This document shows, in pieces, positions 26,325-35,986 of a stretch of 64,000 nucleotides of DNA. Position numbers and translations under genes: made by a program. The stretch comes from Umezawaea endophytica (GTDB taxonomy: Bacteria > Actinomycetota > Actinomycetes > Mycobacteriales > Pseudonocardiaceae). Position 1 is the first letter of the stretch. Each line of letters starts with the position of its first letter. The stretch lies in contig NZ_JANYMP010000007.1 of NCBI RefSeq assembly GCF_025061645.1, positions 317,241 through 381,240 of the forward strand, in the 5' to 3' direction. Below the pieces are notes generated by a model. The model was not told where the DNA came from. It saw nothing but the letters and a program-made list of their open reading frames with translations, and did no database searches.

Positions 26325-27631
26325 CCGAGGTCAACCGGCCGCTGAGCCCGGTCGAGCGGTGGTACTGGCTCGCCGACCGGTTCTCGCCCCTCAACGTCGT
26401 CGCCCGCGTCCGGGTGCGGGGAAGTCTCGACCCGCGGGCGGTCCGAATAGGACTCGACGCGCTGCAAAGCAGGCATCCGTTGCTGCGCACCACGATCGTC
26501 GCCGACGCGGCCGACGCGAACCCGGAGTTCGTCGCCACTACGGGGATCCCGATCCCGCTGCGGGTCGTCGACCGCGACACGAGCTGGGAGCACGAGGTCG
26601 ACGAGCACGAGCTGGTCGACCGCGTGGACGCGGTCGCCGGTCCGCTGTGCCGCGCGGTCGTGCTGCGCCACGGCGACGACGTGCAGGACGTGCTGCTCAC
26701 CGTGTCGCACACCATCTCCGACGCGGTCACCGCGCTGTCGCTGCTGCGGGAACTGCTGGAGTTCGCCGCACGGCCGGGGTCCGCGGTCCCGCTGGACCCG
26801 CTGCCCGCGCCGGAGGACCTGTTCCCCGCCCGGCACCGGGCGCTGGGCGGTGCGCTGGGCATCGCCCAGCGCGTGCTGCCTGACCAGCGGAAGCTGAGGC
26901 GCGCCGCGCTGCGCCGCCTGGTGCCCAGCGCGGCGGTGCCCGACGAGCGGCGGCGGTCGCGGTTCGTCCACCGGGCGCTGGACTTCGCCCAGCTCGACGC
27001 GCTGTCGCGGTCGTGCAAGCGGGAGGGCGCGACGGTGCAAGGCGCGCTGGCCGCGGCGATGATCACCGCGGTCGCGCGGGACGCGGAGGTGGCCGAGCGG
27101 TGCGAGTTCGCGATCGGCTCCCCCGTCGACTTCCGCGACGAGCTGGCGCGGCCGGTGTCGGACCGCGACGTCGGCGCGTACATCGCGACCGTGCCCTCCT
27201 TCGTCGACTTCCGACCGGGAGCCCCGTTCTGGCCCATGGCCAAGACCGTCAGCGAGGACGTGGCCCGGCGCAAGCGGCGCGGGGACCACTTCGCGGTCAT
27301 CAACCTGCTGCGCTGGGTCTGCCCGCACGACCTCGCCGGGAGCGCCTCGTTCCGCGGGCTGGTCGAGGCGCAGGGACCGGGAAACCTGTGCCTGTCCAAC
27401 ATCGGCCTCCACCACTTCCCCGACGTGATCGGGCCGTGGCGGCTGTCGGAAGCGCAGTTCGTGGCGGGCCCCTCCCTCAGCGGGTACCTCGTGGGGACCG
27501 TCAACACCAGCCACGACCAGCTCTCGTGGAACTTCTCCTACGTCGACGACGCCGTGCCGACCGACCGCGCGGAGCGGATCGCCACCGACAGCGTCGACGT
27601 CCTGCTCGCGGCCATCGGGAAGGCGTCATGA
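26321..27631 (+). CDS. PapA-like condensation-fold acyltransferase
   Basis: A 436-residue stand-alone protein with the condensation/CoA-acyltransferase fold. The catalytic motif is H-T-I-S-D (about residue 130), and the N-terminal RPLSPVERWYWLADRFSPLN resembles the PapA family of mycobacteria that esterify hydroxyl groups with acyl chains. It is not fused to a carrier domain. It starts at a GTG overlapping the monooxygenase stop by four bases and ends in an ATGA overlap with the SDR gene. A reasonable role is O- or N-acylation of the NRPS product, or loading of the acyl group accepted by the first C domain. Donor and acceptor are unknown. Confidence 0.85.
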   Translation: MTEVNRPLSPVERWYWLADRFSPLNVVARVRVRGSLDPRAVRIGLDALQSRHPLLRTTIVADAADANPEFVATTGIPIPLRVVDRDTSWEHEVDEHELVDRVDAVAGPLCRAVVLRHGDDVQDVLLTVSHTISDAVTALSLLRELLEFAARPGSAVPLDPLPAPEDLFPARHRALGGALGIAQRVLPDQRKLRRAALRRLVPSAAVPDERRRSRFVHRALDFAQLDALSRSCKREGATVQGALAAAMITAVARDAEVAERCEFAIGSPVDFRDELARPVSDRDVGAYIATVPSFVDFRPGAPFWPMAKTVSEDVARRKRRGDHFAVINLLRWVCPHDLAGSASFRGLVEAQGPGNLCLSNIGLHHFPDVIGPWRLSEAQFVAGPSLSGYLVGTVNTSHDQLSWNFSYVDDAVPTDRAERIATDSVDVLLAAIGKAS

Positions 27632-28491
27632 GGATCTCACCGGACGACCGGACGGTCGTCGTCACCGGAGCGTCGTCCGGGCTCGGCAAGGCGTGCGCCC
27701 TGCACCTGGACCGGCTCGGCTACCGGGTGTTCGCCGGCGTGCGCCGGGACACCGACGGCGACGCGCTGGTCGCCGCCTCGACCTCCGGCGGGCTCAGGCC
27801 GCTCGTGCTGGACGTGACCGACCCGGCGGCCGTGCAGGCGGCGGTGAAGACCGTCGGCGGCGGGCTGTGGGGGCTGGTCAACAACGCGGGCGTGTGCGTG
27901 CCCGGACCGCTGGAATGCCTGTCGCCGCAACGGCTGCGCGACCAGTTGGAGACCAACGTGGTGGGCGCGGCGACCGTGACGAGCGCGTTCCTGCCGCTGC
28001 TGCGCGAAGCTCGCGGGCGGATCGTCAACGTCAGCTCCGGCCTCGGCCGGATCGCCTCGCCCTTCCTCGGCGCGTACGCGGCGTCGCAGTTCGCGAAGGA
28101 AGGGCTCAGCGACGCCCTGCGGCGTGAACTGCGGCCGTTCGGCGTGGCGGTGGCGGTCGTGCAGCCCGGCGCGATCATGACGCCCATCTGGACCAAGCTC
28201 GCCGCCCAGGGCGACGACCTGCTGGACACCGCCGACGCGGGCGTCGCCGACCTCTACCGCGCACCGTTCCGGCACTTCCTGGCCGCCAACGACGAGCGCG
28301 CCCGGCGGAGCGGGACCGTGCCCGACGACTTCGCCAGGACCGTGGCGCGCGCGTTGGCGGCACGGCGGCCGAAGTCCCGCTACCAGGTCGGCCCGGACGC
28401 CCGCGCGGGCGCCGTGCTGTACCGGCTGCTGCCCGATTCACTGCTCGACCTCGTGTTCGCCAAAGCCGCGTCCCCCGGAGGCCACCGATGA
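27628..28491 (+). CDS. short-chain dehydrogenase/reductase lacking the active-site lysine
   Basis: A 287-residue SDR. The cofactor loop TGASSGLG begins at about residue 13, NNAGV follows, and the catalytic serine is in VNVSSG (about 135). The catalytic tyrosine is at about 150 in A-Y-A-A-S-Q-F, but the residue four places on, nearly always lysine (YxxxK), is glutamine here; the codon is CAG. The remaining length resembles the retinol-dehydrogenase-like SDRs. The change predicts a damaged classical mechanism or an altered function. It begins in an ATGA overlap with the acyltransferase and ends in one with the P450. Confidence 0.88.
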   Translation: MRISPDDRTVVVTGASSGLGKACALHLDRLGYRVFAGVRRDTDGDALVAASTSGGLRPLVLDVTDPAAVQAAVKTVGGGLWGLVNNAGVCVPGPLECLSPQRLRDQLETNVVGAATVTSAFLPLLREARGRIVNVSSGLGRIASPFLGAYAASQFAKEGLSDALRRELRPFGVAVAVVQPGAIMTPIWTKLAAQGDDLLDTADAGVADLYRAPFRHFLAANDERARRSGTVPDDFARTVARALAARRPKSRYQVGPDARAGAVLYRLLPDSLLDLVFAKAASPGGHR

Positions 28492-29774
28492 CCACGTCGT
28501 TCGCGCAGTCCCTGCGCCTGCGCACCATGCTGCTGGGGTTCAAGGCCGTGACCAGGCCGCTGGCGTGGCGCGGTGACCCGATGGCGCGGATCCTCACCGC
28601 GGGCCGCGACACCGACCCCTACCCGTTCTACGAGGACGCCAGGGCGCTCGGGGACCTCAGCCGCAGCGGGCTGGGTTTGTACGTGTCGGCGTCGCACCGG
28701 GTCAGCGACTCCGTGCTGCGCGACCCGCGGTTCGGCGTGGACACGCGGGCGTCGCTGATGGACATGAAGAAGATGCTGCTCGACAGCAAGGGCAGGCGGC
28801 CGATCCACCCGGTCGACGACTCGTTCATCGCCCTGGACCCGCCCCGGCACACCCGGCTGCGCCGCACCGTGGCGCCGTGGTTCACCCCGCGCGCGCTGCG
28901 CGACCTGACGCCGCTGGTGGAGAAGGTCGTCGGGGAGTTCCTCGACGAGGTCGAGGGCCGCGACCAGTGGGAGCTGATGGACGACTTCGCCGCCCGCATC
29001 CCCATCCGGATCATCTGCGAGATGTTCGGCATCCCCGAGATCGACTACGCCCGGTTCATCCGCTGGGGCACCGTGCTCGGCGCGACCCTGGACGGCATCC
29101 GCTCGGCCGCCGAACTGGCCCGCGTCCGCGCCGCGCTGGTCGACCTGGAGGCGTTCTTCGTCGACCTGCTCGACGGTCGGCGGCGCAACCTGGGCGACGA
29201 CCTGGTCAGCAGCGTGATCAGGGCGCAGTCCGGGTCCGACGAGTTCCTCCGCGAGGACCTGCTGGCCACCTGCGAACTGCTGATGATGGCCGGGTACGAG
29301 ACGACGCTGAACCTGATCGGCAACGCCGGGCTGGCCCTGCTCACCCACCGCGAGGCGCGCGAGCGGGTGATCGCGTCGCCCTCGTCGGCGGACAACGCCG
29401 TCGAGGAGGTGCTGCGGTGGGACTCCTCGGTCCAGTACACCGTGCGCGCCGCGGTCGAACCCGTGACGCTGGAGGGCGTCGACCTGCCCACCGGCTCCCT
29501 CGTCGTGCTGCTACTCGCGGGCGCCAACCGCGACCCCGACGTCTTCCCCCACCCGGACGTCCTCGACCTCGACCGCCCCAACAGCCGTGACCACCTGTCG
29601 TTCTCCTCCGGGATCCACTACTGCGTCGGCGCGGGACTCGCGCGCCTGGAAGCCGCCGTGGGGATGCGGATGCTGTTCGAGAGGTACCCAGACCTGCGAA
29701 TCAGCGGGCCCGTGGTGCGGCGCCGGTCGCGCAACATCCGGGGGGCGCTGAGCATCCCGGTGTCACCGCGGTGA
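28488..29774 (+). CDS. cytochrome P450 (last gene of the NRPS operon)
   Basis: A 428-residue bacterial P450. I-helix AGYETT (about 267; tyrosine replaces the usual histidine), K-helix E-E-V-L-R, and heme loop FSSGIHYCVGAG with the cysteine near 379. The N-terminal extension (FAQSLRLRTMLLGFKAVTRPLAW) is longer than in the P450 at 13125. Its ATG overlaps the SDR stop (ATGA). With the other P450 and the monooxygenase it gives the cluster three oxidative tailoring steps. No ferredoxin gene is nearby. Confidence 0.92.
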   Translation: MTTSFAQSLRLRTMLLGFKAVTRPLAWRGDPMARILTAGRDTDPYPFYEDARALGDLSRSGLGLYVSASHRVSDSVLRDPRFGVDTRASLMDMKKMLLDSKGRRPIHPVDDSFIALDPPRHTRLRRTVAPWFTPRALRDLTPLVEKVVGEFLDEVEGRDQWELMDDFAARIPIRIICEMFGIPEIDYARFIRWGTVLGATLDGIRSAAELARVRAALVDLEAFFVDLLDGRRRNLGDDLVSSVIRAQSGSDEFLREDLLATCELLMMAGYETTLNLIGNAGLALLTHREARERVIASPSSADNAVEEVLRWDSSVQYTVRAAVEPVTLEGVDLPTGSLVVLLLAGANRDPDVFPHPDVLDLDRPNSRDHLSFSSGIHYCVGAGLARLEAAVGMRMLFERYPDLRISGPVVRRRSRNIRGALSIPVSPR

Positions 29775-29813
29775 CAGCGTCTGCGGCGACGACAACCGGG
29801 GTGCGCCCGCCGG

Positions 29814-30814
29814 TCATGCTGTCGCGTGCGGCCGTACCGCGGGTTCGAGCAGCGCCAGTGTCCGCTGCCCCGCGTCGAGTGCGACGCGGATGCCGACCGG
29901 CATCGGCAGGTTCGGGCCCGCGTGGCCGAACTCGACGTTGCCCAGGACCGGGATGTCGCGGTCGCCGAGGACGTCGAGGACGATCTCGGCGAGGCTCGGG
30001 GACGCGTCGGGCGTCTCGAGTCCGTCGATCGCGTGGGGAACGCCCACGACCATCCCGGAGATCCGATCGAGGATGCCGCAGTGCCGCAACACGTGCAGGT
30101 AGCTCCACACGTAGGACGCCAGGCCGCCCATCTCCTCCCAGAACAGCACCGCGCCGTCGAACCTTTCGAGCGGGAGCGCGTAGGGCGTTGCCTGTGCCAG
30201 CACGATGCGGTTGATCACCCCGCCGATCAACGGGCCTTCGGCACAGCCCGCGCGCCAGCACTCCCACGACGGACTGGTGGGCAGTGCACCGATCGGCTCA
30301 GTACCGGTCAGCAACCTCGCGTAGAGCGTCTCAAGTTCCGCCTGACGCGCCGCGGGGACGGCCTGCCAGTGCCCGCCAAGCCCAGAAGTGGCCAGATCGG
30401 CGTGAAACCCCACCAGGCCCGTGCGCGCGTGAAGCACCACGAGATGTCGCTGTAGCCGAGAATCGGCTTGGGGTCGGCGACGACGGCGTCAACGTCGATC
30501 AGGTCGAGGTAGCCGAGCACCGTCTGGCCGCCGTCGTGCGCGATGATCGCGCGCACCTCGGGGTCGCGCAGCAGGGAGTTGAACTCCTGGGCGATCTCCG
30601 CAGGCGTGGCAGCGCTCCACCAGCGGTGCCGCCCCGCCTCGATCAGCGGTGCTCGACGCACGCGAAATCCCATCCGCTCCAGCACGAGCACCGCTCGTTG
30701 GAGGTCGGGTTCGTAGGCGGCGTGCAGCGGCCCGGACAGCGACGCGATGACAACCAGAACCCCGGGTCTGAGGGCACGGGGGCGAACCAGCTTTCGCCCT
30801 GCGGAACCGGTCAC
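29814..30814 (-). pseudogene. S66 LD-carboxypeptidase / MccF-like protein, frameshifted
   Basis: Two frames make up one S66-family serine peptidase. The first part runs from an ATG at 30814 to the nucleophile motif G-Y-S-D-I-S. Homology then continues in another frame from VVLHARTGLVGFH to the stop at 29814, including the glutamate in LFWEEMGG and the histidine in VEFGHAGPN that complete the Ser-Glu-His triad. The switch point, near 30440, fits loss of one G just after the nucleophile. S66 enzymes trim murein peptides or, as MccF, give immunity to peptidyl-nucleotide antibiotics. All other residues look intact, so the frameshift is recent or an error. It converges on the NRPS operon. Confidence 0.8.
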
Positions 30815-30889
30815 CGGCGCAGTGTTCCCGGCATCCGCGACGACGCGCGACGCATTTACGACCGCATTGAGCCGGCCCCCGCTGCGGAG

Positions 30890-33240
30890 TCAGTAACCGG
30901 GGTGTGGCCCTTGGCGCGGCCCCGGCTGCGGGGGGTCCTGCCCAGGCTGTGCGTGTTCGCGTTGCTTCTGCTGGTCGAGACGACGCCGGACCCGCTCGAG
31001 AGCTTCCTCGGGTGTGGGCCTGGTGGATGGGCGCGTGCGTTCCGCAGAGGTCGTGTGGGTGGGGGCGGATTCTGGTGGTGGCTTTTCCTGAAGGTGCTCG
31101 GAGGGTGCAGTGGCTTTGCGGGTGAGCAGTTCGCGGGCTCGGCGCGCGGCGTCGTAGGCGGGGTTCGAGGAGTTCGTCGGCGGTGTCCCCAGCGGGTCGG
31201 GGCCGGTGATGGCGTGCTGTTCGCGGTAGGCGGCGATGGTGGTGATGGCGGCGAGGTAGCGGATGTGGTCAGCGGCGTTGGTGGGTGTGGGGCCGAGTTG
31301 TCGGACCCAGTCTGGTCGTTCGCGTGCGGCGTCGCGGCCGAGTTCGATGACTCGGTCGCGGATGCGGTGGGCGTCGGTGCTCGCCGCGGTGGCGACGGCT
31401 AGGGCGCGACCATGCAACGAGTGCGGGTCCGGCGCGGTCGGCAACCAGGGTGGCCAGATCGCGTCGGTCCTGGTCGCCGACGCCGGCGACCGCGGGGGCC
31501 TGTCTGATGCCGCCGAGGGGCGTGCGGGGAGTTGCTCGGATGCTGCGGGTGCGGTCGGCGGATGTGGCAGGGCGGGGACTGGGTCTGCAGGTGTGAGCGG
31601 TCGCAGGAGGGCGAGGGCTCGTTCGTAGGAGGGCACCAGGACGTCGAGCGTGACGCCGTCGTCGAGCAGGCTGGGTGCGGGGGCCGGTGTTTGACCGAGT
31701 GGGGTCGTGCCGGTCGGGGTGAGGCCGGGTGGCTGGTGGCGGTGGAGCGGATCTTCCAGGCGGTGAACGCGCTGGGGTCGTTCTTGGTGCCGACGGTGGC
31801 CGGGTCGATGGTGCGCAGCAGGGCGCGTCGTGCCCGGTGGCGGCGGCGCCGGCGAGGTTGCGGGTCACAGCGGTGAACGCGGGTCCGGTGATGACGAGTT
31901 CGGCGGTGGGGTGTCCACCCCATTCCTCACGCAGCAGGTCGGCGACCTGGTCGAGCAGTGCCTTCTCGTCGGCGAGCCGTTCTTCGCGCCGTTGGGCTTT
32001 GGTTTTGGGGGTCCGGGCACCGCTTGTAGTGGCCTCGTCGCCGTTGAGGTCGGTGTTGGCGGAGCGCTTGACCAATGAGGCGACGAGCTTGCTCGGGTCG
32101 TGGACTTTGGGCGCAGTGACTTCGTCGGGGTCGATGGTGGCGAGGGTGGCGTGAGGGTCTCCCCCGGCGGTGACGATCAGGTCAAGCCAGCGGGCGACCG
32201 TGCCGAACGCGGGCCCGGCGGTGACCTTTCCGACGGCCGGGTGTTCGCCCCACGCGTCGGTGAGCAGCACGGTGGCTGTGGCGCGGCGAGCAGTGTCGAC
32301 GGCGTCACGTTTGGCACGGCGGGCGCGTTTGCGGTCGCGGTTGTCGCGGGCTTGTTGCTGTTCGACGGTCCGGCCGCCGACACCACGTTCGCCGACGGTG
32401 TGGCCGGGGTCGTCGAGCAGGCCGAGGTCGACCAGCACGGGTCGGTCGTTGGCGTTGACCTCGGTGGCTTTCGCGCGGTCGACGAGCTTGGTGATGACGC
32501 GTCGGGTCCGGTCGAACGTCCGCTTGGGGATACCGAGCAGGTACTCGTCCTGGGCGCCTTCGACGTCGGTGCGGGCGAGGAACATCCACATGGCCGATTT
32601 GTGGCGGGTGGCGGCGACCAAGGAACCGGGGTTGTCGGATCCGGCGGCGTAGAACAGGACCGTTCCGCCGCGGATCTGGTCGTCCTCCCCGACCCAGGTC
32701 GCCTTGTCCGAGCCGACGGTCAGACCTTGGCTCTTGTGGATGGTGATGGCGTAGCCGAGGGTGAGTCCGCCCTTGGCGACGTAGTCGGCGGTGAAGGTCG
32801 CCTTCTCCACCAGCCGCTTCCCATGAGTGGTGCCGCGTTCCCAGCGGACGTCGACGCGGCCGTCGCGTGGATGCGGGAGATGTAGCCGCGGTAGCCGTTG
32901 TAGGCGTCAGGCATGCCTTCTTCGCGTTGGTTGATACGGATCATGACGTAGTCGCCGGTGCGCAGGTGAAGGGATCGGGATCCGGGCAAGTCGTAGGTGC
33001 GGCCGCGTCCGAGTTCGTTGCGTGCGGCGCGGATGGCTTGGGCTCCGGCGTTGAGGCGGTCGACTTGTTGGTTGGTGGAGGCGACCATGAGCAGGCCGCG
33101 CATCTCGGTGATGGGATCGGGTGCGCCGTGGCGCTGGTCCATCCACGTGGCGAGCATCGCCGCGGTGGCGTCCTGGCCGTTTTCGGTGACCACGAGCCGG
33201 TCACGGTCGGCCCAGGAGGTGAGGGCATGGGTGTAGTCGC
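30890..33240 (-). pseudogene. TraA/MobF-type conjugative relaxase-helicase remnant
   Basis: Consecutive minus-strand frames match the helicase and C-terminal part of an actinobacterial TraA-type relaxase. From high to low coordinate they carry MRGLLMVASTNQQVDRLN, HLRTGDYVMIRINQR, GYAITIHKSQGLTV with VAATRHKSAMWMFLAR, and a long charged tail. Frame changes occur near 32810, near 31840 and near 31640, and the N-terminal relaxase and Walker A parts are missing. TraA proteins nick and unwind plasmid DNA during transfer. This copy cannot make a functional enzyme and marks an old integrated plasmid or conjugative element. Confidence 0.75.
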
Positions 33241-33553
33241 CTGCTCGCCTGCGTGCGTCGCTCGGGCCTACCGGGCTCGGCGTCGTGCCCGGCTCGCTGA
33301 CTTCCGGCAGCGTGGCCTGATCAAGGCGATGGCCATCACCGGCCCGCCACCGCCATACCGGAACCGTGAGGCGTACGAGCGGTGGTGCTCCTACGACGAG
33401 GCAACCCGGGACCTCGCCAGTTCGATCATGGGCCGGGCGGTCTGCCCGGTGTGCGGCGCGGTGGTCTGGGCCGGCGTCCGGCGGCGCGCCGATGCTCGTT
33501 ACCGCTCTCCGGCCTGCCGCACCACGGCCTGGCGACGTCGCACGCGACAATGA
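33227..33553 (+). CDS. small cysteine-motif (zinc-ribbon-like) protein
   Basis: A 108-codon frame from an ATG preceded by AGGAGGTGA. The product has ACSPACVARAYRARRR near its start and CPVCG followed by YRSPACRTTAWRRR at the end, so four cysteines near the C-terminus could bind zinc. Similar C-x-x-C and S-P-A-C-R segments occur in small proteins of actinobacterial mobile elements. The first part overlaps the relaxase remnant in antisense, so an ATG at 33329 (74 codons) may be the true start. No function is known. It is followed by a long hairpin. Confidence 0.45.
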   Translation: MGVVACSPACVARAYRARRRARLADFRQRGLIKAMAITGPPPPYRNREAYERWCSYDEATRDLASSIMGRAVCPVCGAVVWAGVRRRADARYRSPACRTTAWRRRTRQ

Positions 33554-33610
33554 CGCGAAGCCGTCACACCGGGCTGCCATGAGCGGCCTGCTGTGACGGC
33601 TTCGCGTCAT
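33550..33610. repeat. perfect 19-bp inverted repeat
   Basis: ATGACGCGAAGCCGTCACA at 33550-33568 is perfectly inverted at 33592-33610, with a 23-base loop. The left arm begins within the stop of the small zinc-ribbon-like gene. It can act as a terminator but is longer than usual, and may be a remnant of a mobile-element end. Confidence 0.7.
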
Positions 33611-33821
33611 GATCCCCGCTCCGCCTCACACTCGCCGCAGCCGTGGACCGGGGCCGGTGAAGACCGGTGATCGGCGCGGCCGACGTCGCGGAGGGCAAGG
33701 CAGCCACCGAGCTCTCCGTACGGAATCAAACTGACCTTCGATTAACCGGACTGGGGGTCTACGGCTCCTGTGCAGCGCAGGTCGGAGAGCCACCCAGACG
33801 GGGCCAGGGTGACCGGGGCCG

Positions 33822-33861
33822 CAGGGAAGCGAGTGCTCGCGACGGCGTCCTCGCTTCCCTG
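33822..33861. terminator. 12-bp stem-loop
   Basis: CAGGGAAGCGAG at 33822-33833 pairs perfectly with 33850-33861 around a 16-base loop. It lies in an otherwise featureless stretch and could be a terminator left from a lost gene. Confidence 0.4.
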
Positions 33862-34028
33862 TGACTGTTGAGTTAGTCGATCATCTTGTCCAGCGTGTCG
33901 CTGTGAGGGCTCAGGACATCCTTGACCGTTTGTTCTCAGGAGATGCTTGACGTCCGGATGCTGTTCGTGATCTTGGCTTGCGCGCACGTGGTGGCTGTCA
34001 GAACGGGCGGGATGTGGATCAGCCGGCG

Positions 34029-34106
34029 GTGGTTGAGTACCGCTACCGGGCGGTGTGTGAGGTGCTGGGTGGTTCGCCGATCACCGAGGTCGCGCTTCGG
34101 GCGTGA
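34029..34106 (+). mobile_element. IS481-like transposase 5' fragment
   Basis: A 25-codon stretch reading VVEYRYRAVCEVLGG then SPITEVALRA matches the start of IS481-type transposases, just before their first helix-turn-helix, and then meets a TGA. The rest of 33862-34309 shows no gene I can recognise. Confidence 0.4.
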
Positions 34107-34309
34107 CCGTCGCCGACCTGCTCACGCTGGTCACGGGTACTGCCCTGGCCACCGAACGCCACACCCGTGTCGTGTGGCGTCGCGGAACTCGCCTGGAATC
34201 TGCGACGGCACCGAGATGAGGCAAGTGGCAGCGTCGTTCACCCAATCGTCGGCGTGGCGTATGAGAGTCTGACGAAACCATCTACTCGTGGCATCCTGGA
34301 AGGACGGTC

Positions 34310-35680
34310 ATGCACGAAGAGCACTCTCTCTTTTCGCGAGCAGCGGAGTTGGCTGCCGAGTACGTGGCTGGCCTGGGTGATCGACCTGTCGCGCAGCCCG
34401 TGGATCTAGCGGTCCTTCGGAAGGCTTTCGGAGAAGAACTTCCGCGTGGCTCCAGCTCTCCTGACATCGTCATCGAGGAACTAGCTCGCGTCGCCGAGAC
34501 AGGACTCGTGGCAACGGCAGGGCCGCGGTACTTCGGGTTGGTCATCGGTGGCGCTTTGAGGTCTGCGGTCGCGGCGGACATCCTTGCGGCGGGGTGGGAT
34601 CAGAACAGCTTCAACCCTGCTCTCTCGCCGGCCGCGGCCAGCGCGGAGGACGTCGCCGGCAGGTGGCTCAGGGATCTCCTGGGCATTCCGGCCACCGCGT
34701 CGACCGGGTTCGTCACCGGTGGCCAGGCGGCCAACACGGTCGGACTCGCGGTGGCGCGTCACCACGTCCTCGCTCAAGCCGGGTGGGACGTCGAACTGGA
34801 CGGTATGGCTGGGGCGCCCTCTCTCCGAGTTGTCGCAAGTGCCGAGCGGCACGCGACCATCGACCGTTCGCTGAGGTTGCTCGGGATCGGAACCAGGGCG
34901 ATAGAGGTGGTGGCCGCGGGTCCGCAGGGCGCGATCGACGTCGAGGATCTGGCCAGGGTTCTGGCCGCGGGCGAGGGACCTACGATCGTCTGCCTGCAGG
35001 CGGGAAACGTGAACACCGGTGCCTGCGACGACCTGCGCGCCGCCTGCACGCTCGCGAAGGGGCACGGAGCCTGGGTGCACGTCGACGGTGCTTTCGGACT
35101 CTGGGCCGGCGCCAACCCTGCGACAGCAGCACTGGTCGACGGCCTGGAACTGGCCGACTCCTGGGCGTGCGACGGCCACAAGTGGCTGAACGTCCCCTAC
35201 GACTCCGGCTTCGCGTTCTGCGCTGACCCGGCACTGCACGCCAAGGCCATCGCCTATCGCGCTCCCTACCTCGCCGGCTCTGCCGAGTTGTCCCGAATGG
35301 GCGACCTCACGCTCGAGGCATCGCGTCGCGCACGCGTGTTCGCGGTGTGGGCGGCTTTGCGGGAGCTGGGGCGCGATGGTGTGGCTGACCTCGTCGACCG
35401 CAGCTGTCGCCTTGCGCGCCTGTTCGCCGCTATCCTCGCCGAAGGTGGTGCCGAGATCGCCAACGACGTTGTCCTGAACCAGGTGCTGGTCGGGTTCGGC
35501 GACGATGATCGGACGGACGCGATCATCGACGCCATTCAGCGCGACGGCACCTGCTGGCTTGGCGGCACCACTTGGCGCGGTCGCCGCTACATGCGCATCT
35601 CGGTCTCCAACTGGTCGACCACCGAGTCGGACGTCGAGCGCTCGGCCGCGGCGATCCTTCGCGTGGCGGCAGCGAACTGA
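34310..35680 (+). CDS. PLP-dependent decarboxylase (group II, aromatic-amino-acid type)
   Basis: A 456-residue fold-type I enzyme of the pyridoxal-dependent decarboxylase family (glutamate, tyrosine and DOPA decarboxylase relatives). The cofactor region is visible as GFVTGGQAANTVGL, WVHVDGAFG, and the Schiff-base segment DSWACDGHKWLN with the lysine near residue 291. An N-terminal segment (RYFGLVIGGALRSAVAADIL) corresponds to the substrate-binding part. GGAAGGA precedes the ATG at good spacing. It is intact among decayed genes and ends in a strong hairpin terminator. The substrate is unknown, and some relatives act as aldehyde synthases or in secondary metabolism. Confidence 0.88.
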   Translation: MHEEHSLFSRAAELAAEYVAGLGDRPVAQPVDLAVLRKAFGEELPRGSSSPDIVIEELARVAETGLVATAGPRYFGLVIGGALRSAVAADILAAGWDQNSFNPALSPAAASAEDVAGRWLRDLLGIPATASTGFVTGGQAANTVGLAVARHHVLAQAGWDVELDGMAGAPSLRVVASAERHATIDRSLRLLGIGTRAIEVVAAGPQGAIDVEDLARVLAAGEGPTIVCLQAGNVNTGACDDLRAACTLAKGHGAWVHVDGAFGLWAGANPATAALVDGLELADSWACDGHKWLNVPYDSGFAFCADPALHAKAIAYRAPYLAGSAELSRMGDLTLEASRRARVFAVWAALRELGRDGVADLVDRSCRLARLFAAILAEGGAEIANDVVLNQVLVGFGDDDRTDAIIDAIQRDGTCWLGGTTWRGRRYMRISVSNWSTTESDVERSAAAILRVAAAN

Positions 35681-35708
35681 ACGGCTTCAACCGCGTGCGA
35701 GCGGTGTC

Positions 35709-35740
35709 GCGGTGAGGAACCCGGTAGGGTTCGTCACCGC
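35709..35740. terminator. hairpin terminator after the decarboxylase
   Basis: A 14-bp stem with one mismatch (GCGGTGAGGAACCC at 35709-35722 against 35727-35740) around a GGTA loop, 29 bases after the decarboxylase stop. It also lies just past the stop of the convergent amidohydrolase remnant. Confidence 0.7.
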
Positions 35741-35749
35741 CGGTCACTC

Positions 35750-35860
35750 TCAGAGCCCGGCGTGACGGATGCCGCCGCGCCACACGTCCTTGATGGATAG
35801 GGAGTCGCTGATGTTCTTCGTCGGGTCTCCTTGTGCCAGAAGGAGACCCGCGCGTGCCCA
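35750..35860 (-). pseudogene. amidohydrolase 3'-end fragment
   Basis: The last 35 or so codons before a TGA at 35750 read GLLLAQGDPTKNISDSLS then IKDVWRGGIRHAGL, the typical C-terminus of imidazolonepropionase-like amidohydrolases. Upstream the frame loses all similarity near 35860, so only the tail of the gene remains. Confidence 0.5.
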
Positions 35861-35986
35861 GCGGCGATGCGACTCCGGTCGGAGAGCCCGAACCGGCGAG
35901 CGGGCACGGACGTGGCTGCGGCCCACCTCCCCCGCTTTCAACCAAGCCAGAAGGCCAGGACGCCTTGACCAGTAAGGAGCCTTGCC

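Noticed and set aside
33667..33860. Possible riboswitch-like structured RNA in the gap after the zinc-ribbon-like gene
   Set aside because: Only one simple 12-bp stem-loop is evident; the conserved boxes of cobalamin or other riboswitches are absent.
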